Assembly: GCA_016873495.1 (NCBI GenBank)
Contig: VGXC01000013.1
Coordinates: 1-64,000, forward strand
Source of the DNA: Nitrospira sp.
Lineage (GTDB): Bacteria; Nitrospirota; Nitrospiria; Nitrospirales; Nitrospiraceae
Direction of reading: 5' to 3'
Length of the DNA stretch: 64,000 nucleotides
Positions within the stretch are counted from its first letter, which is position 1; each line of letters starts with the position of its first letter. Shown here in pieces: positions 9,136-17,228 of this stretch. The notes beneath the pieces were generated by a model, which was given only the letters and a program-made list of their open reading frames with translations, was not told the origin of the DNA and ran no database searches. A program made the position numbers and the translations under genes.

Positions 9136-9672
9136 ATGAAATATTTTGACGAACTCAAGCGGTCGATGGAGTTGTTGGCGAGCAATCCGCGCACGATTTT
9201 TATCGGACAGGCGGTGGCCGTAGCCGGGACTGCGATGACCAACACGCTCAATGGGGTGCCTCGCGATCGCCTCATCGAGCTGCCCGTGGCCGAGGAACTG
9301 CAGATGGGGATGACGACCGGAATGGCGCTGGCCGGTCTTATCCCCGTGAGCATATTCCCCCGATGGAACTTTCTGCTCTGCGCCATCAATCAACTGGTCA
9401 ATCATTTGGACAAGATCCAAGTCATGTCCAATGCCGGCTACCGGACGAACGCCATTATTCGCACGGGTATCGGCTCTCAGCGTCCCTTGCATCCCCAGCA
9501 TCAGCATGTCGGAGACTTCACGGAGGCTCTTCGCGCCATGTGCAGCACGATCGAGTTGATCCGACTCGACGAACCCGAGGAGATCTATCCGGCCTATGAG
9601 CGCGCCTTGCTCAGGGACGACGGGCGGAGCACGATCCTGGTCGAGTATGGAGATTATTACGGTGAGAAGTAG
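9136..9672 (+). CDS. Thiamine-diphosphate-dependent enzyme, beta (pyrimidine-binding) subunit
   Basis: This protein has 178 residues from ATG 9136; an in-frame GTG at 9130 is an alternative start. It matches the pyrimidine-binding domain of E1 beta/transketolase. The conserved activating glutamate lies in PVAEELQMGMTTGMALAG, followed by PVSIFPRWNFLL. The usual C-terminal transketolase domain is missing, so this is a minimal subunit. It sits seven bases after its alpha partner and about 100 bases before the PLP enzyme. Together the two genes encode a compact two-chain ThDP enzyme embedded in nucleotide sugar synthesis. The donor and acceptor substrates are unknown. Confidence 0.8.
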   Translation: MKYFDELKRSMELLASNPRTIFIGQAVAVAGTAMTNTLNGVPRDRLIELPVAEELQMGMTTGMALAGLIPVSIFPRWNFLLCAINQLVNHLDKIQVMSNAGYRTNAIIRTGIGSQRPLHPQHQHVGDFTEALRAMCSTIELIRLDEPEEIYPAYERALLRDDGRSTILVEYGDYYGEK

Positions 9673-9768
9673 GGACGAGGCGTCAAAAGAACGGGCGGTG
9701 ACGTCGATCGCGCGGCGGTCTCGACGCTCTCAAACGTGACACTGCGGACTTGGGCGAGAGAAGCACGC

Positions 9769-10938
9769 ATGCCATACCCCTTGATGAGAAACAATGTCTT
9801 GCGCGAGGATCTGGACGCCGTGATCGAGCATTTGCGGCAAGATGATCCGATTCTGACGCAAGGCGCGAATGTGAAGGCTTTTGAAGCTGAATGGTCGGCG
9901 TGGCTGGGGGTTCGGCACAGCGTCTTCGTGAATTCCGGGGCGTCGGCCAATCTCTTGACGATGGCGATCCTCAAACTTCGCCACCCTGAGGGGGGGGAGG
10001 TGATCGTTCCGCCGTTGGCCTGGGTGTCGGATATCGCGTCGGTCCTGCAAAACGGATTTGCCCCGGTTTTTGTGGATATCGACCCCCGGTCGCTGGCGAT
10101 GGACACGGCGAACATTCTGGCGACGATCACGGATCGGACACGGGCGGTGTTCCTGACGCATGTCCAGGGATTCGACGGGCTGACGGATCGGTTGCTGAGC
10201 GAGTTGCAGCAACGACGGATTCCACTCATTGAGGACGTGTGCGAGTCGCACGGGGCCACGCATGGCGGCAGGAAGCTGGGCAGCTTCGGGTGGATCTCCA
10301 ATTTTTCCTTCTATTATGCCCATCATATGAGCACGATCGAGGGGGGGATGATCTGCACGGACGACCCGGAGGTGTACCAGCAGGCTCGGATGCTGCGCTC
10401 TCACGGCATGGTGCGCGAGGCCGGCGATCCCGCCGTGCATGCGGCTTACCGGTCGGCAAACCCAGATCTGAATCCCGACTTTATCTTCGCCTTCCCGGCC
10501 TATAACGTACGGAACACGGAGATCGGCGGCATATTGGGGCGCAGTCAGTTGAAGCGATTGGATGGCAACGTGAAGCGGCGGACCGACAATCTGCTGCGGT
10601 TCCTCGATCACATCGATCCCAAGAAGTACCGAACCGATTTCAAGATTGAAGGATCGAGCAATTATGCCTTCAATCTGATCCTCAAACGGCCGGACGACGA
10701 ATTGGTCGAGCGCTTGATGAAGGTCATGCGCGAATCGGGGGTCGAGTTCCGACGCGGCAGCGCGGGAGGCGGCAATCAGACCCGCCAGCCCTATCTGAAG
10801 GGCATCGTTGCGAACGACTACCATCGTGCATTCCCCGAAGCCGAACATATTCATTTCTATGGTTTCTACATCGGCAATTTCCCGGACTTGCGCGATGATG
10901 AGATCGACCGTCTTTGTGCGATCCTCAATGCCGCCTGA
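9769..10938 (+). CDS. DegT/ColD-type PLP enzyme, probable nucleotide-sugar 3-dehydratase
   Basis: This DegT/DnrJ/EryC1-fold enzyme has 389 residues from ATG 9769, chosen over GTG 9736 because family homology begins there. The lysine that forms the internal aldimine in aminotransferases of this family is replaced: the motif reads SFYYAHHMSTIEGG, with His185 at the lysine position. This substitution is the hallmark of ColD (GDP-4-keto-6-deoxymannose 3-dehydratase) and the E1 3-dehydrases, which remove the C3 hydroxyl using PMP instead of transaminating. The product is therefore predicted to be a 3-deoxy-4-keto sugar rather than an amino sugar. The 3' end overlaps the guanylyltransferase gene by 11 bases. 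Substrate identity (hexose or heptose, GDP-linked) is inference from the neighbours. Confidence 0.82.
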   Translation: MPYPLMRNNVLREDLDAVIEHLRQDDPILTQGANVKAFEAEWSAWLGVRHSVFVNSGASANLLTMAILKLRHPEGGEVIVPPLAWVSDIASVLQNGFAPVFVDIDPRSLAMDTANILATITDRTRAVFLTHVQGFDGLTDRLLSELQQRRIPLIEDVCESHGATHGGRKLGSFGWISNFSFYYAHHMSTIEGGMICTDDPEVYQQARMLRSHGMVREAGDPAVHAAYRSANPDLNPDFIFAFPAYNVRNTEIGGILGRSQLKRLDGNVKRRTDNLLRFLDHIDPKKYRTDFKIEGSSNYAFNLILKRPDDELVERLMKVMRESGVEFRRGSAGGGNQTRQPYLKGIVANDYHRAFPEAEHIHFYGFYIGNFPDLRDDEIDRLCAILNAA

Positions 10939-11656
10939 GAAGACCGCGACCTCCGCGGTGATTCTTGCCGGCGGCCTTGGGACCAGGCTGCGCAGCTCTG
11001 TGCCCCATCTCCCAAAGCCGATGGCGCCGATCGCCGGCCGGCCGTTTTTGGAGTATCAGCTCGATTATTGGATCGCTCAGGGGGTCTGCCGTTTTGTGCT
11101 CTCCGTCGGCTATCGGTACGAGGCCATCAGAGACCACTTCGGGACTCGATACAAAGGAGCGGAGCTTGATTATGCGATTGAGCGGCAGCCGTTAGGGACT
11201 GGTGGAGGATTCCTGCTTGCCGCGGAAAAAGTCGGCCGCGAGAAGCCGTTCTTGCTTTTGAACGGCGATACCTATTTTGCCGTTGACTGGAGCGTGCTGA
11301 ACGCCTATGCACAGGAACATGAGGCGGACTGGTGCATTGCATTGTTCCGAGCCGGTGGGGGGGGGCGATATATGGGGGTCGAGATGTCCCCTCAGGGACG
11401 GATTACCTCGATGAAATCGGGGGCGGACCAGGGGGCGCGATTTGCCAACGGCGGGGTGTATTGGGTCCACCCACGCGTTTTAGAGGCAGAACATTTCGTT
11501 TCGAATCGCATGGTATCACTCGAAGATGACGTGTTTCCCGCCGCTCTTGCCTCAGGGCAGCGCATGTTCGGCCTCGAGTGTGTCGGCACATTTATCGACA
11601 TCGGGGTGCCGGAGGACTACCAGCGTGCGGCGGCACTCCTGGCGGGGGAGCGCTGA
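10928..11656 (+). CDS. hddC: Nucleotidyltransferase, HddC-like mannoheptose-1-phosphate guanylyltransferase
   Basis: This sugar-1-phosphate nucleotidyltransferase has 242 residues from ATG 10928. The start overlaps the upstream dehydratase by 11 bases and gives the standard N-terminus. The signature GGLGTRLRSSVPHLPKPM carries the phosphate-binding GGxGTRL and the conserved lysine. The substrate region LNGDTYFAVDW holds the metal-binding aspartate. HddC transfers GMP to D-glycero-alpha-D-manno-heptose 1-phosphate, and this length and core fit that family. Pairing with the HddA-like kinase in the same cluster strengthens the heptose reading. A bacterial GmhB phosphatase, needed between kinase and transferase, is not present in this window. 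Confidence 0.82.
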   Translation: MPPEKTATSAVILAGGLGTRLRSSVPHLPKPMAPIAGRPFLEYQLDYWIAQGVCRFVLSVGYRYEAIRDHFGTRYKGAELDYAIERQPLGTGGGFLLAAEKVGREKPFLLLNGDTYFAVDWSVLNAYAQEHEADWCIALFRAGGGGRYMGVEMSPQGRITSMKSGADQGARFANGGVYWVHPRVLEAEHFVSNRMVSLEDDVFPAALASGQRMFGLECVGTFIDIGVPEDYQRAAALLAGER

Positions 11657-11723
11657 GGGAGTCGGCCCATCGGAATTGTGTGGCGCGACGGAACACTTCG
11701 ATCGCCAGAAAAGGATGGAGCGC

Positions 11724-12662
11724 ATGACGTACCACATTCTCGTGACTGGAGGAGCCGGGTATCTCGGTTCCACCATGGTTCCGGATCTTCTGCAGCTCGG
11801 CCATCGCGTGACGGTGCTGGACAGTTTCATGTATCGGCAGTCGAGCCTGAACCATGTTTGCCATCATCACAATTTTTCGATCGTTAAGGGCGATATCCGC
11901 GTCGAAAGCGTGATTGCACCATTGCTCAAGAAGGCGGACATCGTCATTCCCTTGGCTGCTCTCGTCGGGGCGCCAATATGCGGGCAAGATCCCGTAGGGG
12001 CTAGAACGGTCAATCACGATGCCGTACTTCTTATGCTGAAACTCTTGTCGAATGGACAACGGGTTCTTATGCCGACCACCAACAGCGCCTACGGAACAGG
12101 AGACGAGCATAACTTCTGCACGGAAACATCGCCTCTCAACCCGATTTCGCTGTATGCCAAGGAGAAAGTCGCCATCGAAAAAGAACTCATGCAACGCGAG
12201 AACTCGATCAGCTTTAGACTCGCGACGGTCTTCGGGATGTCGCCTCGCATGCGGATCGATCTGTTGGTCAATGATTTTACTTATCGTGCTGTCCACGACC
12301 GTTTTGTCGTCTTATTTGAAAGCGCGTTCAAGCGGAACTATGTGCATGTGCGCGACGTCTCAAGGGTCTTTCAGCACGCCATCGTCAACTTCGAGGGCAT
12401 GAAAAATCAGATTTACAACGTCGGGCTTTCCGATGCGAACATCTCCAAAATAGATTTGTGTCAGGCGATCCAGAAGCATGTGCCGGACTTTGTGTTCCTC
12501 GATGCGCCCGTCGGGACAGATCCCGATCAGCGTAACTACATCGTGTCCAACGAGAAGATCGAAGCCACGGGCTATCGACCCTTGACCTCCCTCGATGCCG
12601 GGATTGCTGAGTTGATCAAGGGATACGCCATGATCAAGAACTCCCGCTATGGGAATGTGTGA
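11724..12662 (+). CDS. NAD-dependent nucleotide-sugar epimerase/dehydratase
   Basis: This extended short-chain dehydrogenase has 312 residues from ATG 11724; ATG 11715 is an in-frame alternative but has poor ribosome-site spacing. The NAD motif GGAGYLGSTMVPDL and the catalytic pair in SLYAKEKVAIEK (Tyr-x3-Lys) are intact. Such enzymes carry out 4-epimerisation, 4,6-dehydration or 2-epimerisation of NDP-sugars. The base composition looks lower in GC than the neighbouring genes (for example around 11.9-12.2 kb), a hint of separate origin that I judged only by eye. Its stop overlaps the GTG start of the next gene. If it is a 4,6-dehydratase it could supply the 4-keto substrate that the ColD-like enzyme needs, but its exact reaction is not resolved. 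Confidence 0.8.
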   Translation: MTYHILVTGGAGYLGSTMVPDLLQLGHRVTVLDSFMYRQSSLNHVCHHHNFSIVKGDIRVESVIAPLLKKADIVIPLAALVGAPICGQDPVGARTVNHDAVLLMLKLLSNGQRVLMPTTNSAYGTGDEHNFCTETSPLNPISLYAKEKVAIEKELMQRENSISFRLATVFGMSPRMRIDLLVNDFTYRAVHDRFVVLFESAFKRNYVHVRDVSRVFQHAIVNFEGMKNQIYNVGLSDANISKIDLCQAIQKHVPDFVFLDAPVGTDPDQRNYIVSNEKIEATGYRPLTSLDAGIAELIKGYAMIKNSRYGNV

Positions 12663-15364
12663 TCTCCGATACATTGCACGGCCGCATGAAACTCACCACG
12701 CATCCCGTCCTCGACGCCGCGATTATCGCCCTGCTGTTCCTGGCTCTGGTCGAACTGCCGACGGAGGCCACCGTCAACGGCCACGATTCGGGGAGCCAAG
12801 CCGCCTACGAGTATTGGACGCTCCATGGATTCGCCTACGGGATAGACATCTTCCAAAACGTCGGTCCGCTGGGATTTCTGAGTTACCCGAAAATCTATAC
12901 GGGGTTTCTGAGCGGAACCAAGCTGCTGCTGCACGTCCTGTTGATGTGCAGCTTGATCGTCCTGCTCCTGCGCCATGCGGAGGGCATGGTTCGCTGGCGG
13001 CGCCTGGTGCTCCTGGTCGCGGCGGGGAGTTGTGCCGTCGGCTCGACGTCTCTGTACCTGCTGCTCTTGTTGGCGTCGCGGCAGTTGATGGCGGCCGAGC
13101 GACGGCGGGTCGTCTTGCCCGCAGCGGTGCTTCTGGCCTTGCTGGCGCTGGCGCACGGCACCTATTTGTTTATCGCGCTGGTCAGCGTCGCCGCGGCCCT
13201 CGCCTGCCAGTTGCTCTCCCGGCGGCCGCGGCTCGCGGCGACCACGGCCGTTGGTTTCCTCGTCTCCCTTATGGCGATCTGGGCGGCTGCCGGTCAATCT
13301 TGGGTCAATTTGCCGGCCTATTTTTACGGGATGATCAGTTTTACGAATGGCTACAACGACGCGATGGCCCTGTATCTATCGTATCGCATCGACGCGGCCG
13401 GGTTCCTCGCCTTGTTGGTTTGTGCGGGGCTGATTGTCCGGAGAGTGTGGTCCAGCGTTCTGTCGGATCGGGTGGACATTGCGCAAAGCGCCAGACAAGC
13501 GCTCTGGTCGGGGACTGAACTCCTCATCCTATTGATCGTGTGGAAGCATGGCATCGTGAGGGACGATAACCATCACCTGGCCATCTATTTCCAGTATCTC
13601 GTCGTCGGTTTCGCCGGAGCCCTCTTCGCCAGGCCGCTTCCGGTCGACAGCGTGTCTTGTGCGGAGACGCTCGCGCGAGGCCGGGAAAGCGTTCTAGGGC
13701 GTTCCGCGAAGACCGCGGCGGGCATTCTCGCGGCCCTGCTGCTGATAGCGACGCTCCCAAAGATCGAGCGCACGCTGGCAGGGATCGTCGACTTGCCCGG
13801 CTATTTTGCCGGGCTTAACGCCGAGCTGCATCGCAACGCCGCGACCATGCAATCCCCCGCCGCCCGTGCGCTCATAGGGCGGGATGCCGTCGGGTATTTC
13901 GGCAATTTCCCGGCGCCAATGCTATATAGCGGCCTGAATTATGTCTCGATGCCGTCGACCGTGTCGTTCGCCTCCTGGAATGACCGGATCGTCAAGGCCG
14001 ATGCCGAGTTCATTCGCGATGACCGGCGGGCCCCGCCCTATCTGTTTTTTGCGCTCGATTCGGCCGATGGACGGCTTGTGGCGCAGGACAGCGCGCTGGC
14101 GCAACTGGAAATCCTGCATCGCTATGACGTAGTGAGATTTCAGAGCGACATTTTGCGGGGAGACTATTCTCCGCATCGAGGGAAGCTGCTGTTACGCCGG
14201 GCCGGCAAGAAAAACCCGCTCCTCAAGGTTCCGATCGCGGCGCGGGATATACGGGTTGGCGAGTGGGTCGACGTCCCTTACGATTCTTCGAATCCGCTCT
14301 GGGTGAGGGTCGAGGTCGGGCGAGGACTCTTGGCCCACCTCGTAACGCTGGCCTACAAGCCTCCCCAATACCGTCTTGAGTTGGCCTTCAAGAACGGGAT
14401 GATCCGGACCTATAAGTTCGTTCCGCAAACGGCGGCCACGGGGTTTCTGATGAATCCGTTGATCCTTGAGAACGGCGACGCGCTGGCCGTCCGCTTTCGA
14501 CAGGAATATCAGCGGTACATGGCCGATGCGCATCCCGCACTCAGCAAAGTGGTGCGCTTTCGGATCGCCTGCGATCGTTTGGTGGCTCTTTGTGAGCCGG
14601 CTGCGCAAGTGGCGTTCGAGGACGTCCGCGGGCTTGCGCTTGGGTCTGATAACGATCAGGAGCAATTCTACCGTTTCAAAGCAGGGCAATTCGACTTTGA
14701 TGCCGAGGTTGAAGCCATGGACGTGGCGTCTCCCGTGATGAGTGCGACGGCATTTGGAAAAGCATTCTTTCAGTTTACTGCACCAAGCCGTATCCAGTTG
14801 CATAAGCCCAAGGGCGCTCGTCGATTGACAGCCTTCTATGGGATGTATCCGAAGACTTATGAGAAAGAGCCTCCGCCTTTTTACAGCCAGATATATCAGC
14901 TCAAAGTCGGGTTCGATTGGCTTCGTGGTGTAGTGGACGATCCAATAGGTGGCCGATCGGCGGAGGCCGTAACCGGCGTGGCCGTATCCGTGTCCGCGCG
15001 CGAAAGGGGCAGTCAGGACGTCAAAAGCGAAGTCGGCACGCTGAAGGTCGAACTTGACTGGGTCCGTAAGAAGTCCGCGATGAAGCTGTATGCCGGCACC
15101 TTGTCCGGAGCCGGCGCTGACGGCGTTGAATTGGCCGTCCGGCTGGAGACGAAGGAGGGCGGCACCAAGCGTCTCTATGTGCGAGACGTCAATCCGATCG
15201 AGACCCCCGGCGATCGAGGTGAGCAGCGATTGGACCTCGAGCTACCGGTCGAGGAAGGAACGGTGTGGATTGACGTGAACGCGAAGAGCAACCCAGTCTA
15301 CGATCAGTTTCTTTTAAGGAGCCTTCGCCTCGAAAGATCGGGAGTACCCGCTCCGTCATCGTAG
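12659..15364 (+). CDS. Large multi-span membrane protein with C-terminal extracytoplasmic domain
   Basis: This protein has 901 residues from the GTG at 12659, which overlaps the previous stop and has GGGA upstream; ATG 12686 is an alternative. Roughly the first 400 residues contain about ten hydrophobic spans (for example AAIIALLFLALVEL, LLLHVLLMCSLIVLLL). A long polar C-terminal region rich in beta-type sequence follows, with no motif I recognise. An early loop has acidic residues (VNGHDSGSQAA, GIDIFQNVGPLGF) of the kind seen in GT-C membrane glycosyltransferases that use polyprenyl-phosphate sugars. With a polyprenyl-phosphate glycosyltransferase two genes downstream, a GT-C role in placing a sugar on a surface glycan is plausible but unproven. 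Confidence 0.65.
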   Translation: MISDTLHGRMKLTTHPVLDAAIIALLFLALVELPTEATVNGHDSGSQAAYEYWTLHGFAYGIDIFQNVGPLGFLSYPKIYTGFLSGTKLLLHVLLMCSLIVLLLRHAEGMVRWRRLVLLVAAGSCAVGSTSLYLLLLLASRQLMAAERRRVVLPAAVLLALLALAHGTYLFIALVSVAAALACQLLSRRPRLAATTAVGFLVSLMAIWAAAGQSWVNLPAYFYGMISFTNGYNDAMALYLSYRIDAAGFLALLVCAGLIVRRVWSSVLSDRVDIAQSARQALWSGTELLILLIVWKHGIVRDDNHHLAIYFQYLVVGFAGALFARPLPVDSVSCAETLARGRESVLGRSAKTAAGILAALLLIATLPKIERTLAGIVDLPGYFAGLNAELHRNAATMQSPAARALIGRDAVGYFGNFPAPMLYSGLNYVSMPSTVSFASWNDRIVKADAEFIRDDRRAPPYLFFALDSADGRLVAQDSALAQLEILHRYDVVRFQSDILRGDYSPHRGKLLLRRAGKKNPLLKVPIAARDIRVGEWVDVPYDSSNPLWVRVEVGRGLLAHLVTLAYKPPQYRLELAFKNGMIRTYKFVPQTAATGFLMNPLILENGDALAVRFRQEYQRYMADAHPALSKVVRFRIACDRLVALCEPAAQVAFEDVRGLALGSDNDQEQFYRFKAGQFDFDAEVEAMDVASPVMSATAFGKAFFQFTAPSRIQLHKPKGARRLTAFYGMYPKTYEKEPPPFYSQIYQLKVGFDWLRGVVDDPIGGRSAEAVTGVAVSVSARERGSQDVKSEVGTLKVELDWVRKKSAMKLYAGTLSGAGADGVELAVRLETKEGGTKRLYVRDVNPIETPGDRGEQRLDLELPVEEGTVWIDVNAKSNPVYDQFLLRSLRLERSGVPAPSS

Positions 15365-15419
15365 CGTTTGCTCATGGCCCAGGCCCTTCCCTCTGGGTGA
15401 AAGGCCGTGCGGGGAGAAC

Positions 15420-16022
15420 GTGGAATATCTAGTGAACTGGGTCCACAGTGCGGTGGCGAATCACCCGGTGACTGCGCCGATACTCTTTATCTTTGCCCAC
15501 ACCGTGCTGGCCGTGTGCCTTTTACCCTGTTCGCCGATGACTATGCTCGCAGGCGTCTTGTGGGGCGGGGGGAAGGGCGTGATGTTGTCGGGGGCGGCGG
15601 CCCTCGTCTCCTCGGCCACGACCTTTGGTTTATCCCGGACGTTTCTGCACGACCGTATCGAACGATATCTCCTGCGGCGTTACCCGACCGTCGCCGGACC
15701 TTTGCAGCGAGTTGTCGCCCACGACTGGAAGATCATCGCCGTCTTGTGGTTGAGTCCCTTGATCCCCGCATCCACTGCGGGGTACGTTTTCGGCTTGAGC
15801 CGGATCACGTTGCTGCGATACCTCGGGTTTTCAGCCGTGTTCATGCTGCCGCTGCAAATCCTGCTGGTGATGACCGGCCATTCGGCGGCCACGCTGTTCT
15901 CGCCTGGGGGACAGTGGGGCATGACGGCGGCGTTGATTGCGCTGCTCATTGCCGTCCCGTTTCTCGGCAAGCGTCTCTCGACGAGCCTGGACAAATCGCT
16001 CGGAACAGGGGGTGGGGAATGA
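15420..16022 (+). CDS. VTT-domain (TVP38/TMEM64, DedA-like) membrane protein
   Basis: This protein has 200 residues starting at GTG 15420 with GGGGAG five bases upstream. Several hydrophobic spans surround the conserved VTT core (LPCSPMTMLAGVLWGGGKG, then LSPLIPASTAGYVFGLSR). Members of this family are integral membrane proteins linked to lipid scrambling or lipid carrier handling, and some DedA relatives recycle undecaprenyl phosphate. The stop codon overlaps the start of the polyprenyl-phosphate glycosyltransferase (ATGA). That places it in a lipid-linked sugar context and suggests a carrier-lipid role, which is inference. The length is typical for the family. Confidence 0.85.
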   Translation: MEYLVNWVHSAVANHPVTAPILFIFAHTVLAVCLLPCSPMTMLAGVLWGGGKGVMLSGAAALVSSATTFGLSRTFLHDRIERYLLRRYPTVAGPLQRVVAHDWKIIAVLWLSPLIPASTAGYVFGLSRITLLRYLGFSAVFMLPLQILLVMTGHSAATLFSPGGQWGMTAALIALLIAVPFLGKRLSTSLDKSLGTGGGE

Positions 16023-16987
16023 ATCGTGCGTCGGCCTCCGTATCGGTCGTGCTCTCGTTTTACAACGAGCAGGCGGTGTTGCCCGAACTGTTGAGCCGGT
16101 TGAGGATGGTGTTTGCCTCGCTGATGGAGCGCGGCCAGGTGAGGTTCTACGAACTCGTGTTCGTGAACGACAATTCGACGGACGCTTCCGAGGCCTACCT
16201 GAGGTCGGAGTTGGGCCGGGGGGACATCGTCCTCGTCAGCATGTCCCGAAACTTCGGGGTGTCCGAATGCGTCATGGCGGGGATGGCCCATGCCGGCGGA
16301 GACGCGGTGATCTACATGGATGCCGATCTGCAGGATCCCCCCGAAGTGATCCCTCGGCTGGTTGAGGCGTGGATGGCGGATCCGGAAGTCGAGGTGGTCT
16401 ATACCACGCGGACCAGCCGCCAGGGCGAGTCGAGGGTAAAGATGTTCGTCACGAAAATCGGATATCGATTCATCAACGCCATTTCGGACATCGAGCTCCA
16501 AGTTGATTCAGGGGACTTCAAGTTGCTCTCTCGACGCGCCGTCGAGTGCCTACTTCAGTTGAAAGAGGACAAACCGTACATGCGCGGGCTGGTCAGTTGG
16601 ATCGGGTTCAAGCAGGTGCCGGTCTACTATGACCGACTGCCGCGCCACGATGGACGCCAAAATACCAAGATGAACGTCCTCAGCCGGAAAGTGATCTATT
16701 ACTGGCTGGATCGCGCGTTGATTTCGTTTTCCGATGCCCCGCTCAAGCTCATGCTGGTGCTGGGTTTCATCTTGTCCGGGATTTCCATGTCGTACATTCT
16801 CGTCGTGATCGCGCAGAAAATCATGGGGGTCGCTGTCCCTGGGTTGTCCGCAATCATGTCGGCCGTGCTGTTCTTGGGCAGCCTGCAAATCATGCTCTTG
16901 GGGTTTGTTGGATTGTATATCGGAGCTATATTCAGAGAAGTCAAGCAGAGGCCGCGGTATCTAGTAAAAGAAGTGTTGCGGAAGTAG
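16019..16987 (+). CDS. GT2 polyprenyl-phosphate glycosyltransferase (GtrB/DPM1-like)
   Basis: This family 2 glycosyltransferase has 322 residues from ATG 16019. The catalytic GT-A domain begins SVVLSFYNEQAVLPELL and has VNDNSTDAS and the metal-binding DAD in YMDADLQDPPE. Two C-terminal hydrophobic spans (LMLVLGFILSGISMSYILVV and a second near LFLGSLQIMLLGFVGLYIGA) anchor it in the membrane, as in GtrB. Such enzymes load a sugar from a nucleotide donor onto polyprenyl phosphate for transfer across the membrane. A longer in-frame extension upstream overlaps the VTT gene and is rejected, since homology starts at this ATG. It is the last biosynthetic gene of the cluster. Confidence 0.9.
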   Translation: MNRASASVSVVLSFYNEQAVLPELLSRLRMVFASLMERGQVRFYELVFVNDNSTDASEAYLRSELGRGDIVLVSMSRNFGVSECVMAGMAHAGGDAVIYMDADLQDPPEVIPRLVEAWMADPEVEVVYTTRTSRQGESRVKMFVTKIGYRFINAISDIELQVDSGDFKLLSRRAVECLLQLKEDKPYMRGLVSWIGFKQVPVYYDRLPRHDGRQNTKMNVLSRKVIYYWLDRALISFSDAPLKLMLVLGFILSGISMSYILVVIAQKIMGVAVPGLSAIMSAVLFLGSLQIMLLGFVGLYIGAIFREVKQRPRYLVKEVLRK

Positions 16988-17146
16988 AGCCTATCTCAAA
17001 ATTTAAACGGCTTTACTTCGAGGAGATGCTGCTTGCTAGCTTGAGAGCTCGGGGGGTCGCTTTCCCAGGAATACTGCGATTCGTTCAGGACTCCGGTCCT
17101 CCTGGGCAGACGCATCCGGGTAGGAAATCGATTTTGAGATAGGTTC
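16987..17146. repeat. 160-bp inverted-repeat element (MITE-like)
   Basis: Two 16-base ends face each other: GAGCCTATCTCAAAAT at 16987-17002 and ATTTTGAGATAGGTTC at 17131-17146. They match as an inverted repeat at 15 of 16 positions. The enclosed ~128 bases have no convincing gene. Ends reading GAGCC...TCAAAA are common at insertion sequences, so this may be an IS remnant or a non-autonomous element. The left end overlaps the last base of the glycosyltransferase stop codon. No transposase lies nearby. Confidence 0.6.
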
Positions 17147-17228
17147 GAGTTGGCGAAGGTTGGATTCCTATTGGGCGCGCTATCCCCGCCTACATCCGGG
17201 GTTTCGAGCGGACAATAATGCGGGAAAC

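Noticed and set aside
12895-13161. Minus-strand ORF inside the large membrane protein gene
   Set aside because: It is antisense to a strongly hydrophobic coding region, with no ribosome site or domain.
16987-17146. Complete insertion sequence
   Set aside because: Only the inverted ends are present; 160 bases cannot encode a transposase.
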